Source of the DNA: Inia geoffrensis
Lineage: Eukaryota; Chordata; Mammalia; Artiodactyla; Iniidae
Length of the DNA: 64,000 bases
NCBI GenBank assembly: GCA_036417435.1
Contig: CM070911.1
Location: 9,610,001-9,674,000, forward strand
Direction of reading: 5' to 3'
Part shown: positions 48,426-61,069 of the stretch, one piece after another
Numbering within the stretch: position 1 is the stretch's first letter
How the letters are laid out: the number at the start of each line of letters is the position of its first letter
Made by a program: the position numbers and the translations under genes
The notes under the pieces: model-generated
The model's database searches: none
What the model was told of the DNA's origin: nothing
What the model saw: only the letters and a program-made list of their open reading frames with translations

Positions 48426-49404
48426 TAAAAAGTGTGCTTTTCCTTGAGAAGTAACGAACTTTGTTGTAATAAAGAGACCCGGCATCAGTGAAAATGTGGA
48501 AGGAAATAACTACTTGCAGAAATCTCTAAAATCAATTCAGGAAGGTTGGTTGAACATTAGGATGTCTATGCATGAACCCAGAATAAAATATTTTTATTTA
48601 TAGGTTTTAATCTGTACTTTATGCTAATCTAGCAACAAACATCAATTTGTAAAATCCCCTACAATTTGACATTGAACTTTGTTATCAAAGTATCAGAAAA
48701 TTTCTATGTTCCAACCCACACTACTGTGTGTTTGTATGTATATGTGTGAAAAAGATAAAATATATGTATGTAAGCATTGGTGTGGAGGTGAAGAATTATT
48801 TTCCTTTCACAAATGAAAAGAGAACAAAAAATCAGACCATCATGTATAAATCAGACCTTGCAGTCAGTGGCTATTTTGAGGGGATTGTTGGTTTGTAACA
48901 GAGGAGTTGGGGCATTATAGTCATATGGGAAAAGGAGATAAAATCTTGAGCTTACATGGAGTATAGAGTTGGGAATAAGACCCTACAGCAATTTGGGATA
49001 TTCAAAAATTTTAAACTGGATGAAAACATTAACTAGGGGGAAAAAACTATTCACTCTATTCAGTTGTACAGAGAGAAACATTTCTTGGTTTGGCCAGGAT
49101 TCTGGGTTGAAAAAAAAAAAGGCAAAAATACTAAAAATTTCTAGCCATGGCTAACAATGAGTCTTTACTTATACAGGCTGGAATCTAAAACAAACTGATA
49201 AATTAATATTAAAAGGAGGATGACTATATTGTTTATTATTATTATTACTTGTGGACACATAAGTCATAGTTATTATTTACTGCAGCTATTTCACAGTGTC
49301 CCTGAAAAAATAACTGTGTTTATGATATTACATATGCCTCAGAGACATAAAGTGGACAGGCATTATCATATGGTATATAAACCTGCCATCTGTGAAATCA
49401 AAAG
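48426..49404. other. Unassigned AT-rich non-coding DNA
   Basis: No gene or repeat recognised. Confidence 0.5.
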
Positions 49405-50230
49405 CTTGGGTTATATCTAGTCCACACTGCACACTAGCATAAATTTAGACAAGCACTTTAACTTCATAAGTGTAAGATATGTACCATTGTTACTTAACTT
49501 CAATTGTAAAATGTGAATAATAATAATAGAGCTACCATATGATCCAGCAATCCCACTCCTGGGCATATACCAAGAGAAAATCATAATTCAAAAAGATACA
49601 TGCACCCCAGTGTTCACTGCAGCACTATTTACAATAGCTAGGACACGGAAGCAACCTAAATGTTCATCGATGGAGGAATGGATAAAGAAGATGTGGTACA
49701 TATATACAATGGACTATTACTCAGCCATAAAAAAACATGAAATAATGCCATTTGCAGCAACATGGATGTACCTAGAGATTGTCATACTGAGTGAAGTCAG
49801 TCAGACAGAGAAGGACAGATACAGTATGGTATTGCTTGTATGTGGAATCTAAAAAAACATAGTACAAAACAGAGATAGAGTCGAAACAGAAATAGAGTCA
49901 CAGATTTAGAAAACAATCTTATGGTTACCGGGGGGAAAAGGAAGGAAAGATAAACTAGGAGATTGCGACTCACATATACACACTACGATATTTAAAATAG
50001 ATAACTAAAAAGGACCTACTGTATAGCACAGGGAACTATATTCAATACTCTGTAATGACCTATATGGGAAAATAATCTAAAAGAGTGAATATATGTATAA
50101 CTGATTCACTTTGCTGTACAGCAGAAAGTAACACAACATGGTAAATCAACTATACTCCAATAAAAATTTAAAAAATAATAATAATACCCAGCTCGTATTA
50201 CTACATGGCTAGTAAGTGGTAAGATTTAAA
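49405..50230 (+). repeat. MIR split by an L1 insertion
   Basis: The left part (49405-49528) reads agcactttaacttcataagt and ttcaattgtaaaatgtgaat. The right part (50187-50230) continues with sequence consistent with MIR after the L1. Removing the L1 leaves one MIR with an aataataata slip. Confidence 0.5.
49529..50173 (+). mobile_element. 5'-truncated L1 3' end with ORF2 C-terminus
   Basis: Starts in ORF2 coding (gagctaccatatgatccagc), passes the C-terminal end, and finishes with the 3' UTR ending caactatactccaataaaa and an A tail. The frame at 49610-49852 (80 codons) shows MDYYSAIKKHEI and VSQTEKDRYSM, typical of the ORF2p C-terminus, with a frameshift ahead of it. The flanking repeat is aataataataata at 49516-49528 and 50174-50186. 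Confidence 0.9.
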
Positions 50231-50396
50231 GTCTGTTTGATTAAAAATTCGATATATTTTTCACCATCGTGTTTCATCCTAAACACGCTAAATTTTCTCC
50301 CAAGGACTTTGGTTCAGTGATTTAACTAGCAAATGGCACTAAGGTAAAATCTACTGCAGCCCTCCTTTGGAGAGACTTCCAGCACTGATCATATAT
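50231..50396. other. Unassigned AT-rich non-coding DNA
   Basis: No signal recognised. Confidence 0.4.
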
Positions 50397-50412
50397 AAAA
50401 AATTGAGTATTA

Positions 50413-50451
50413 CACTATTGTAAAGCAATTATACTCCAATAAAGATGTTAA
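50413..50451 (+). mobile_element. Ultra-short L1 3'-end insertion (39 bp)
   Basis: The insert contains attgtaaagcaattatactc and caataaagatgtt, the last bases of a cetartiodactyl L1 3' UTR, then A. It is bracketed by a perfect 16-bp direct repeat aaaaaattgagtatta at 50397-50412 and 50452-50467. Such a long TSD around so short an L1 end is a clear sign of target-primed reverse transcription that aborted almost at once. Confidence 0.88.
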
Positions 50452-50467
50452 AAAAAATTGAGTATTA

Positions 50468-52379
50468 ATTATGATGGATATGGCCAGAAAATCCCATAAG
50501 GAATATAATCAGAGAATAAATTTGCTGTAAAATTCAAATCATCAAGGCAAACGTTGTATACTTTAACATATTTCGCTATAGGAATCAAACTGCAATACTG
50601 GTATTCTTTGTGTCATGTTCTGAGAAACGTTTTTCATGCACCTAGAAAAAGTTCAATAGAAATTAATAGTATATAAGTAATTTTACAAATATATGTTAAG
50701 TAGGTATAGTGAAATAATATCATTAAGAAGATGTTTGATATGAAAATGTGGGGAAACAGATTCAGCTACTTATAATATGTTGACATTTTACTTCCAGTCT
50801 GTTTTAAATTGCAGATATCATTTTTACATTTTGTAATTGTAGATATTATCTTGCATTTTGTAATTTTCCCTTAATATTATAAAATTGGCTTTTTGTATAT
50901 TACAATACTCTTTAAGTAAACATTATTATAATGGGTACATATTCAGATGATATATTATAATTTATACTTGTATAGTGGTCCTTTAAATTTAGTCTTTTTT
51001 TATTTGCTTTTCCTTATTTAACAGTTTTCTATTTTATTATTACATATTTTAATGAAAATATTTGTATATAAACATTGTTAGTTACTTCAAATTACTTTCA
51101 CGGGATAGGTTTTAAGAGGTGGTTTGAAGTGTATGAATATTCTTAATACATATTATCAAAATTAAAGATTCCATGTTAACCAATAATCAGTAAGAAAATT
51201 CACTATTAATATCAAACATTTACATAATTTGTTTAATCATTTGACCACAGGTATTTTTTTTAGTAAATTAAAAAGATCAAATTTATACAGTGGTTTATAA
51301 AGTCTACTTTTAAGTCTTACCTAAAATTTGCTTTTTAGTTTTTAGTTGTCAGATTTTTAAAATGAATATCTAGCTGCAAATCTAAGATTATGCTCAGAAT
51401 GAGATAATTAGAGTGACTATACAGAGTTAATAAAAGTACGTATGGTTCAACTCAAACAAAAAACGGATTCAGGTATATCTATTTTCCATTATGAAGTGTT
51501 TACATGTAATTGTATTTAGGCTTTTGGTTTGTGGGACATCACTCTTAAATCCAATTATTACCTTTGCAAACACTTAGGATTTTTGAACCCTGCTAGTACT
51601 CGTTTGACTATATAACTCTAAACTTTCTTATTGAATTGAGATTCTGTAGCACAAAGAAAAGTGCAAAATAAAATAGCCATAGAAAAGAATGATTCTACAC
51701 AGCTGTAAATGGTCAGAGAAAATGACAAATATCAGAGAAATTCAGAGGATCCTGCTCTTGTTATTTTGACCAAACTGAAAAACTGCCCTTTATTTTTTTA
51801 AAGAGACTAATGCAAATTATATATGCTATAAGGAAATAAGAATCCATTGCAAATCACCAGGAAATCATTTAAAAACTGGAACGAAATAATCTTTGATAAG
51901 TAGTAAGGAGTATTCTATCTTAAAGGAGTTAGCTTAAGAATTTGATTTTAGTGCTTGTGCTTATAAACATTAATTTCATTATGAAAGGTTGTAATTTACT
52001 TTCCTCCCTAGGAAAGTAAACTCTGTCTTGGATTATATTTGCATATCTTTTTTAATAGCCTCATTCCATTTTTTGACATGTAAAAATATTTATAGTGCTG
52101 GGAGGTCTGGTATTTTTGTACTCTTGGCAGTATACAGAACTGGCTTGGGAATGCCTATAAAGTCATAACTTATTAGTGTTCACATCCAGGAAGGGAGGGA
52201 CTCACTCAGTGTCCCTGGATCAATTATAATGATCAGATGGTAACACAGTAATTGAACTTTCCATAGATACTGGCTTTTCTCCAAATATACTAATTCTAAG
52301 AAGGAGTCAGTACTATTTATTAGGAAAGGGTTTTTTAACTTTTACAGAATTCTAATATTGGAACCATCTAAAATTGCTG
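50468..52379. other. Unassigned very AT-rich non-coding DNA
   Basis: No gene recognised. The part at about 50800-51130 resembles the AT-rich debris of an old LINE but is not assignable. Confidence 0.45.
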
Positions 52380-53002
52380 TCTGATCATACAGTTTGGGCT
52401 TCTTTTTTGAGTTTAGTCCCCTCTTCTCATTTGCCACTACTCCTGCCCTAGTTCAGAACTGATTATTTCTTGCCCAGTCTATTGCAATTGTGTCCTAATC
52501 CATCATCTCCCAGTTCCCAATCTCCCTTATCCCAAACCCTCCCGTATGCGTCTGTATTGTTCAGCCATTGTCACAATAAGGTTGTATAAAGAATCACCCC
52601 AAAACACAGTGGCTGAAATAACAGTCATTTACTTTCACTGATCTGTAAACACCAAGCAGCTTGTATCACTGCCTCTGTGAAACATTTTCTCCCTCCCCCC
52701 CACCTCCTGACATCTGCTGGTTCTCCTCAAATGCTCCTTTGTACCTGTGTATGTTTTTTCATAGCATATATTCATACAAAATATTTATTTAATGCCTACT
52801 AGAATAGGCATTTGGGATAAATCGACAAACAGAGCAAAGATTCCTGCTTATTATTATGTTTACTGAATTTTCTGTCTCACCTCTGCTATTACACTAAGCA
52901 CTCTCTGAGATTAGTCACTTACCTTTGTGTATCTGCAGGCTTCAGCAGAGTGCTTGGCATATATTTGGTGCTCAGTGATGAAATAAATAAATGAATGAAT
53001 AA
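52380..53002 (+). repeat. Old LINE remnants with L2-type tail
   Basis: Phrases such as cagtctattgcaattgtgtc lie ahead of an L2-like end: ggcttcagcagagtgcttgg, catatatttggtgctcagtg and the tail aaataaatgaatgaataag. The boundary between pieces is not clear, and the portion near 52555-52640 may belong to a different element. Confidence 0.5.
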
Positions 53003-53119
53003 GTTAATGTGCTATTGGGTCTTGAACAAACTCTTCTGGCTGAGTTCCTCTGGATAGTTTTCCAATGATCTGTCTGTGCTGTGAGGTACCTAGTATATTG
53101 GACATGGGAGTCAATCGCT

Positions 53120-53324
53120 ATTTTTTTTTTTTGCGGTATGTGGGCCTCTCACTGCTGTGGCCTCTTCCTCTGTGGAGCACACGCTCCAGACGCACAGGCT
53201 CAGCGGCCATGGCTCACGGGCCCAGCCACTCCACAGCATGTGGGATCCTCCCAGACCGGGGCACAAACCCATGTCCCCTGCATCAGCAGGTGGACTCTCA
53301 ACCACTGCGCCACCAGGGAAGCCA
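53120..53324 (-). mobile_element. CHR-2-type tRNA-Glu SINE
   Basis: Complete in reverse. The TSD is tcaatcgct at 53111-53119 against tcaattgct at 53325-53333. The overlapping frames here, including a 143-codon plus frame at 53065-53496, are SINE and flank sequence. Confidence 0.94.
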
Positions 53325-53333
53325 TCAATTGCT

Positions 53334-53828
53334 TTTTAATCTCTTACTTTTTATGAGAAAATTATTTTCAGTAATTCCAGAAAAAGGTAAAATAATTAAT
53401 AAAATACATATTATAGGGAATAAAGAAACTATAAAACTTTTATATTGCATTAATGCATTTTTTGAAAGGTGTACATTTAATAGTCCACCACAATAATTGA
53501 AAAACAATAGTTTCTACTTTTTTAATCTTTCTTTTCATTTCAAAACAAGCCCTTCTCTTTAAAAAGAATAATTTCATATTTAAAAGATATTATTCAAATT
53601 CAATAGAATATTTCACATGAAGTTAAAATTTGCACTTTAGTTATTAAGGTAGTATGCCTCACAGCTTGCATGTTACACTCTGTAAATTTTAAACTCAAAT
53701 ATAATCCAAGTTGACTTTTTAAATTCCCTAGAGATAATAAACTCCTTGCTTACATTGTAGCAGACTCCTCCCATGACATCTGCTCTTTTGGTATGTCACT
53801 GTGCCTATGTAAGGGTGGAAAAAAAATT
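53334..53828. other. Unassigned AT-rich non-coding DNA
   Basis: No signal recognised. Confidence 0.5.
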
Positions 53829-53878
53829 ATTGTGTGTATGTGTGTGTATATATAAATATACACACACATACACACAAT
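53829..53878. repeat. Perfect inverted repeat of GT/AC units
   Basis: A 23-bp arm attgtgtgtatgtgtgtgta... (53829-53851) pairs exactly with 53856-53878 around a 4-bp loop, ataa. It is not just alternating AT; the arms carry the same irregular GT pattern. Confidence 0.93.
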
Positions 53879-54369
53879 TTTATGTTCTACTGTAGTCAGG
53901 CAATGGAGAAATGTTAAAGGCATTTCTAGAATAACGAGATAAAGCTACCCTTTGAAAAAAAAAGCTGATCAAATAACCACAAAATGGGGAAAATGGCCCT
54001 ATTGGGATGTTGTCCATTCCAAAAGATGAGCTGTTAAGCCCTCCTGAGAATAACCATGCCCTTTTCCACAGAGATCAGGGGCATCTTCGTGCCTTCTTAG
54101 TGACTTAGTCAATTATATTAGGCTCTTTGCACGAGGTTTTTGAGGATGACTGACAGAAGAGGGAGTTGACAAATAAGAGCTTGTTAACATTTATTAAACA
54201 AGATCAAAATATTTTGATACAATTATCATTAGAGTAGGAAAAGGGAATTTATCTACCTGCTTAAATATTGTTGTTGAACATACCATTTTAAGTCTTTCAA
54301 TTGATTGCCCATTGAAAGGGAAACTCACACAGTTTAAATCAAGGTACATTTCTGAGAAGAGTGTGTACA
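53879..54369. other. Unassigned non-coding DNA
   Basis: The 156-codon minus frame at 54194-54664 runs from here into the old repeat and is not a convincing gene. Confidence 0.45.
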
Positions 54370-54740
54370 AATCAAGAGCAATTGCAAGATAACTAGATAA
54401 AATGTGCATGTATGTGGGACCTGCAGTAGATGGGAGGAATGAATCAGGGCATGGATTTGAAACCAAAAGCAGCATTTGAAAAATCAGGAAGATGAGAAGA
54501 CACCCTGGCTTGTTCTTATCAAATTGTTCACAGGGGTTGTGGAAAGAAGCTGATGTGAGAATGGGGAAGATGAACCTGCAGTAGCAGATAGGAAGCTCAT
54601 TGTGAAGGAGCTTATGTGACTTGCCAAGAAGTATGAATTTTACCCTAGGGCTAGTGGAAAGCAATGAGTGTTTCTGACCAGAAAGGACATGATGAGACTG
54701 TGTTTGCTAGGCAGATGCATCTCCAAAAGTAAGGCTGTCC
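54370..54740 (+). repeat. Ancient repeat of unnamed family (second copy)
   Basis: Shares the phrase order of the 38828-39850 and 58790-59400 elements: tgaattttaccctagggcta, gtggaaagcaatgagtgttt, aggacatgatgagactgtgt. Confidence 0.5.
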
Positions 54741-54893
54741 CTGAAGCCTTACTTGTCTTTGACATTTCTATAGCTGTAACTTTATATATTTCACAATCAT
54801 TCAGTCATGTTAAAAATTTCCGCATAGCAACGACTGAGATATGGCTAACTGAAATGATTTTTGTGGAGGCTTAACATCAAATTTATCTGTGCA

Positions 54894-55091
54894 GGCTTCC
54901 CTGGTGGCGCAGTGGTTGAGAGTCCGCCTGCCGATGCAGGGGACACAGGTTCGTGCCCCGGTCCGGGAAGATCCCACATGCCGTGGAGCGGCTGGGCCCG
55001 TGAGCCATGGCTGCTGAGCCTGTGCGTCCAGAGCCTGTGCTCTGCAACGGGAGAGGCCACAACAGTGAGAGGCCCGCGTACCGCAAAAAAA
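54894..55091 (+). mobile_element. CHR-2-type tRNA-Glu SINE
   Basis: Complete, with A and B boxes intact. The TSD aaatttatctgtgca (15 bp, perfect) is at 54879-54893 and 55092-55106. Confidence 0.96.
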
Positions 55092-55106
55092 AAATTTATC
55101 TGTGCA

Positions 55107-56049
55107 ATGTCTTCATTACTTTAATATTTTTCTCTATCAATACTTGGTGATCATACCTATGTAAATAGATTTTCAGATCAGCTTCTTTGTGAAAAAAAAA
55201 ATTTACTTGAAATTCATTGTCAAATTGGCCACCCTATAAGGAAGCTTACCATTGAAAAGTCAGAGGTTAGCAGAGGTTCATAGAAATCATACTTGCTTAC
55301 AAAAATAAATAATTGTGTTGGGAAACTCTCCCTTTTTCATATTTTAGAAATGCATTCTACAGTCAATTTCTTTATATATTACCATTATAGAATCCTGGAT
55401 CCAGCATCCTCAAGAATCAGCCCTCTTCTAGCTTTACCAGTGAAGTTTGTCTAGGTCCTACTGGTCCTACAGGTCCTTGCAATATAATTTCTTTCTTCCT
55501 TTATTAGTCTTAGCAAAAGCCTTATCAGATTATGTTGCGACTTGATAATAATTATTGATCTGGTCACCAGAAAAGAAGATCACAGTGGGTCCATATGTTG
55601 CCTTGTGTTCTAGTGGGCTTTACATCATCTTCATGAGATGAGTAAGTGTTGGCCTCCTATCAGAAAGGAGGGGGCCCCTTATGTAGTGTTAGAGGATTCA
55701 GAGGAATCTCACGTTTCAAGGTTTCCAAGTTTATAAATCCAGATGTCCTCATTCAAAATCTTAGATTCAGCCTTCCAAACCAGGGCCCTAAAGGTGACAT
55801 TGCAGACTCGCTGTGACTGAGAACTTAACCTGTGGAATCGTGCTACTGGCTTATTTAAGTCGTGGACCTCATCTTCAGGTTTTCCTGCTCTCTCACATGA
55901 GATCTAGCTCTCTTTATATTCTACTAGGGAGGCCCTCTGACTTTCACACTTTGCCTTCAACCGTTGAATAAGCTTTCTTAGCTTTGCTTTTGCCTTTTTG
56001 CAGTGCATTAATGAAATTCAGTAATAGCCTTCATATTCCCATTTTTAGA
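55107..56049. other. Unassigned non-coding DNA
   Basis: The part at 55550-56000 has more mixed composition and looks like an old repeat (LINE-like), but I could not assign it. Confidence 0.45.
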
Positions 56050-56062
56050 AATAATTACTAGT

Positions 56063-56275
56063 GGGCTTCCCTGGTGGCGCAGTGGTTGAGTCTGCCTGCC
56101 GATGCAGGGGACACGGGTTCGTGCCCCGGTCCGGGAAGATCCCACATGCTGCGGAGTGGCTGGGCCCGTGAGCCGTGGCCGCTGAGCCTGCGTGTCCGGA
56201 GCCTGTGCTCCGCAACGGGAGAGGCCACAGCAGTGAGAGGCCCGCGTACTGCAAAAATATAAAAAAATAAAAAAT
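56063..56275 (+). mobile_element. CHR-2-type tRNA-Glu SINE
   Basis: Complete apart from a small deletion after the A box (ggttgagtctgcc). The TSD aataattactagt (13 bp, perfect) is at 56050-56062 and 56276-56288. Confidence 0.95.
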
Positions 56276-56288
56276 AATAATTACTAGT

Positions 56289-58789
56289 TACTTTTCCTTA
56301 ATCTCTCGAAAGCGTGAGATATTCCACTGGCCAGTGCATTCCCTTCCATCTGTATTCCAGCCCAGGTCACCACCGGGAAAACTTTAACCAATGCCATGCT
56401 ACAGCTTGTCAGGGACTATCACCGCCCCTCCTACCACCAGTTAAGGGGTCCTCACTGCCCGCTGGCTGGTGAGTAATCCAGCTGTAAAATATCCTTTTAG
56501 AGTCTGCTTCCTCAGATAAGTTTTGGAACCACCTACTGCCTACCTACCACCAATAGGTTGGGTTTCCTGAGTAGCAAACTCAGGTTGAGATTTGTATACT
56601 GGAGGTTTGCTCATTGTGAAGGAGTGAAAAAAGTAGGATCACAGAGAGAAGTTGAACTGAAATGCATTTGTGAAAAAGGCCACAGCCGATCCAAGGAGTG
56701 CCCTGGAACTGTGATTGACCTTCAAATTATCCCACTTTGAGCAAAGGGCTATTCATTTACACTCCTATCTCCTTCCTCTCTTATGGAGTAGTGAGTGGAT
56801 TTATTATGTCACCAGGAGAAGAGCTTGATCTCAGGTGAGGTAGTATATTGTGGAGAGAGCAATTCCCAGAAAAGGTTTCAGCTGAGAACGGTCAGCCAGT
56901 CAACATTCCTAGAAGCTGGGAAAATGAGTGTCTCATTTTTTAAATGGAGATTTGTTTGGCTCACCAGAGCATCCTCTCTACTTAACAGGCTGTATACAAC
57001 AACTGTATACAACTGTATAACAACATAACCCAGCTTGGTAAAGCTTCTAGTAGAGGAGGGGGAATTTGATGTCTATAAAAACCTGGTAACAAGTATATAC
57101 TATGTAGCCAATTATTTTTAATGAATGAATGTTTCCTTTCTGAAGATTTTTGAAAAAGATTATCAAATCTGAAACTAGGAGAAAAATAAATTCCTGAATG
57201 AAGAGAGTCAGATAATATAGCTATTTCTAACTTTTCTTCAATTAATATCATCAACTTTTTTAAAGAATTTTTTTTCAGTTTCAGGACTCTATGAGTTTTC
57301 TGTCAATATACAGTTTGAAAACCTATCAATTTCATCAATAATTAGCTTTCAATGGTGTCTACTTATCCTTTTAAAATCCTATTTTTTTCTAAAAGTCTTC
57401 AAAAATGTTATTTGCTTTTTACATGCATTAAATGACACCTTAAAATGATGATTAACATTCTCAATACCCAACAGAATTCAGTGGTTTCTACATTTATTTT
57501 CTGAATGTATCTTCCATTATTAGCATTGAAACATTTTATTACATTGACTTCATGTAAAATAAAAGTCTCTTCACAGTCTCATCCATCATAGATTTCAACC
57601 AGGATAGCGTCACGTTTCCCACAGCTTGACTGAACTTTAGATAAGATGTTTCTTCCTGCCTCTGGGTGACTGACCTCTCCCTCAGCCCTGCACCTAAGGA
57701 ACCTACCTGGTCTAAGTGGAGATGCCTTCCTTCCCTTTTCTTAAATCATTTATTTCAAAAGAACTTGCGATGGAAGATTATTTCTCTGTCCCTTTGAGAT
57801 GCCAACCTTTCAAAAGCTCTCTTGTCAGTTTTGTGACCGCTTTCTCAAGCACCAGGGAAACTTCCTTTTGAAATGCACTCATTAAAGAAGATAACGCCGC
57901 TAATGTCCCAGTTTCTGTGGTAAAGGAAGAGCCTAACCTCCAGAGGCACCTTGCTCCAAGCTGTAAAACAACCTCTTATCCTGAAGATATGAAAAAGTTT
58001 ACTTTTCCTTTGAGTAACACCAATTTGCAATCACAGATGACCTATGATCCCCTCATCCCCAACTCTTAAAAAATGTCCCTGCCCCCTTGCTTCAGCAGAG
58101 TTTAGTAACACTGCATTCTCGTCCCTCTCATCGCCATAGCCTTGAATAACTCTGTATCTTTCTTTGTCCAGTGTAATTTTTGCTTTGACAATCTATAAAA
58201 TTTCCTAATTCCTCCCATAGTTTGTCACCTATATTTCTTATTTCTCTATTTGTTTCACTCTTATAAAATTCAAAATTATTAAACTATTTGTATGGAGTGT
58301 CAAATTAATCTAATTTAGTTATATTCATTTCCCCTTTACACGGATAGCAATATTAAGTGTTTATGCAATGGATTCAAACACATTCATAGATATGAATGGA
58401 AACTCCTTTAATTCCCTTTGAAATTTAATTCACTAATTACTCTATCCATCAAGCCATACCTGTGGACTTTTTATACATACACAGGAATATCAGCAGATAT
58501 TCTTTTGTTTAGACATTTCTATTCAGATCATTCTATGAAAAATGACTAGGAGCAAAATGAACTACAAATAACTTACTGGAAAAAATAGCATTAATCACAA
58601 AATGTCAGATATTAAGGGTTTATTTATCTAAGGCTAAAAACAATTCAAAGCATGAAATTTTAATTTTAAAATCTTAGACTGAGACATCTAGGAAGATCTG
58701 CACCTGCATCTTATCTCTGTAATCATCCTTCCTCTCAATTCTTGACATTACATTGAAACAATTGTTTCTTCTTGCATGTATGTTGCATA
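56289..58789. other. Unassigned non-coding DNA
   Basis: Mostly AT-rich. The block at 57600-58190 has mixed composition, with pyrimidine-rich phrases, and could be a diverged LTR, but no terminal motif or TSD was found. Short frames have no known domains. Confidence 0.45.
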
Positions 58790-59400
58790 CTACTTTCCAC
58801 TTAACTACATGCAAAGCACTTTACTAAGTGTTTCATCTAAAAGGGTGAATTAGCAGGTATATATCCTGCCCTTAGGGACCTGGCAATCCCACAGGGCCAA
58901 TAGAATTCATGCAGATTATTACATAAATGATTACTTAGTCATAATTATAGTAAGATCTATAAAGTAAGAGAGTAGAGAGCCACAAGATTTTGTACCTGAA
59001 GACTGGACAATAGCTAAGAGTAAGTAGGGAAGGAAACACTTAGAGGGAATGACATTTTGGAGGACTTGAAAGTTAACAGTAGAATAGAGGAAGCATGAAG
59101 GAGAAGTACACAGAAGAACTTGGATACAAGGTCTGTGAAGCACTAGAGGAATGTCAGAAGGTCAATGAAACCACAGTTAACCAGAGGGTGACGTAGGGAG
59201 ATGCACTGAGTGAAAATGGTGGAAAATCTCCTTAATCTCCTCCCTATGTAAAAGATTTTAGACTTGAGTAGTTTAAAGTTTGATCCAGTATAATGTGTTA
59301 TAAGTACTGGTCTGGGAGAGGCAAGATCAGATATTTTCTTCCTTTTTAGAGTATTGTTTTCTTCCCACATGGGTCATAGATTTGAACCTGGCAAAATAAA
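58790..59400 (+). repeat. Ancient repeat of unnamed family (third copy)
   Basis: The phrases atgcaaagcactttactaag, tgcccttagggacctggcaa, gaatgacattttggaggact and gaagcatgaaggagaagtac repeat the order seen in the copies at 38828 and 54370. The frames here are repeat sequence. Confidence 0.5.
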
Positions 59401-59779
59401 CTGGAGAGGGGTATTAGTTAGGGAGAAATTGTATTCCAGATAAAGCATAATTGTGACTTTTAAATTAGCAAAGTGTCACATTACAGAAAACAGAAAAGAA
59501 AAACACTTCCATTCTAAAAGTTTTTATTGTTTTGGTATGCTTTTTCTCTTAAACTCTCTTTTCTCACCTATCTTCATAATTTTCACATTCTCACAATCTT
59601 ATTATACTTACTATATTTGTTTAATCTACTTGAATCAATTAAGTTCTAAGTGTTTTATCATGTGAACAAATAAACACAAGTGTTATTTTGATTTGTCTGT
59701 AATCTTGGAAGTGTATCATTCTAAACACATATATTCACTGCTTACTGAGCATTCCTATTTGAGTATCTAAAAGACCTTT
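59401..59779. other. Unassigned AT-rich non-coding DNA
   Basis: No signal recognised. Confidence 0.45.
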
Positions 59780-60061
59780 CAAAGGGACTATATTCAAAAC
59801 CAAATTCTTGATTCCATCCCTCACTCCAAAGCTGCTCTTCTAGAAGTTTTCCCCATCTCAGGAAATGCCAATTCCATCTTGCCTACTGCTCAAGTTAAAT
59901 CTGTTATGGTCATCACAATGTGCTTTTTCTTCTTAACAAAGGCATCAAAAAGTCCTGTCAGCTCTAACTATGAAACCTGTTCAAAACCCTTATTTACCAC
60001 CATCATTACTACTGCTACCTATATTTCTTGCCTGACTAGTTCATTGCAATATTCTTACTAG
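59780..60061 (+). repeat. Old LINE fragment (L2-like)
   Basis: The phrases cccatctcaggaaatgccaa, ttccatcttgcctactgctc and tctaactatgaaacctgtt resemble the same old LINE region as 36470-37450. Confidence 0.5.
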
Positions 60062-60864
60062 TCTTCCCTTGAATGCATTTAGATGAATATGGGGCAAATA
60101 CTCACTGACAAAAGGCAACTACAGAACACTCTTCTCTTTGCTCTGCCAGACACATGACCTATGGTCATATGTTAACCAATATGCTCCTAATACATATAAA
60201 GTTAGTTAGTAACAGGGACAAGAGTCTACTTTTGCGGTCTTTGAACATTATCATATTCCCAATCAAAAAAAAAAAAAAACCCTGGCCACATTAATAGTGA
60301 AACATAGAACAATATTAAATGAGGCTTTTGCCTATTCCTTATTTTTCAATTTAATGGAATTCAAGGCAGTGAAGAGTTATTATCTCTCTAACTTTCCTTT
60401 CTTATCTGATTGCACTGTTCAGTTGGGTTAGGTGACCTATTAGGTCTTTGCCATTTTTTTATGGCTTTCTTTGATCTATATTTCCCAACTGCATGTGATC
60501 CATTTTGCTTTAAAATTATTGATTAATATAGGCCAAATTAATGTGGCATGCAAATTAATGGAGTAGCATTCATATTTTATGAAATGTTCCTAGACTTCAA
60601 GAGAGGTATTTTTGTTATTGAATAATTCGATTTATTTATGATGTAAGAGAATGTGATTGCAGTGAAATAAATTTTTCTCATAATTTTGATGGCAAGGAAG
60701 AGTTACAATTTATGGTATCTTCTATCTTAATTCTGCCTGATTTCAGATGCCCAGAGTCTCCTGAATTTTGAATTGAATGCTGACATCTGAATGACAAAAG
60801 GTAAATTTTTATGGTAATGTGGATTTGAATGTATCATATATTTCCAGAGTAATGATTATAGATT
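60062..60864. other. Unassigned AT-rich non-coding DNA
   Basis: No gene recognised. A short A run sits near 60265. Confidence 0.45.
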
Positions 60865-61069
60865 AAGAAGACAGATTTTAAGTCTGATAGTTTTGAGCTC
60901 TTTTGTGTACAAACCATGGCTCTTAGCAACTTTTCTTAATTTCTGAGTCTGATTCCTTTTCTGTAGAATCTATATCCTAACATGTTTTGTGAATTAAATA
61001 AACATTCACTGTAAATTGCATTGCACAGTGTCATGCACAAAGTGATTGCTCAATCTGTGGTAATTATTA
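60865..61069 (+). repeat. MIR SINE
   Basis: The phrases ttctgagtctgattcctttt, ctgtagaatctatatcctaa and cacaaagtgattgctcaatc follow the MIR 3' part. It ends just before the palindrome at 61070. Confidence 0.6.

Noticed and set aside
54194..54664. 156-codon minus frame
   Set aside because: It overlaps an old repeat and shows no recognisable domain or conserved motif.
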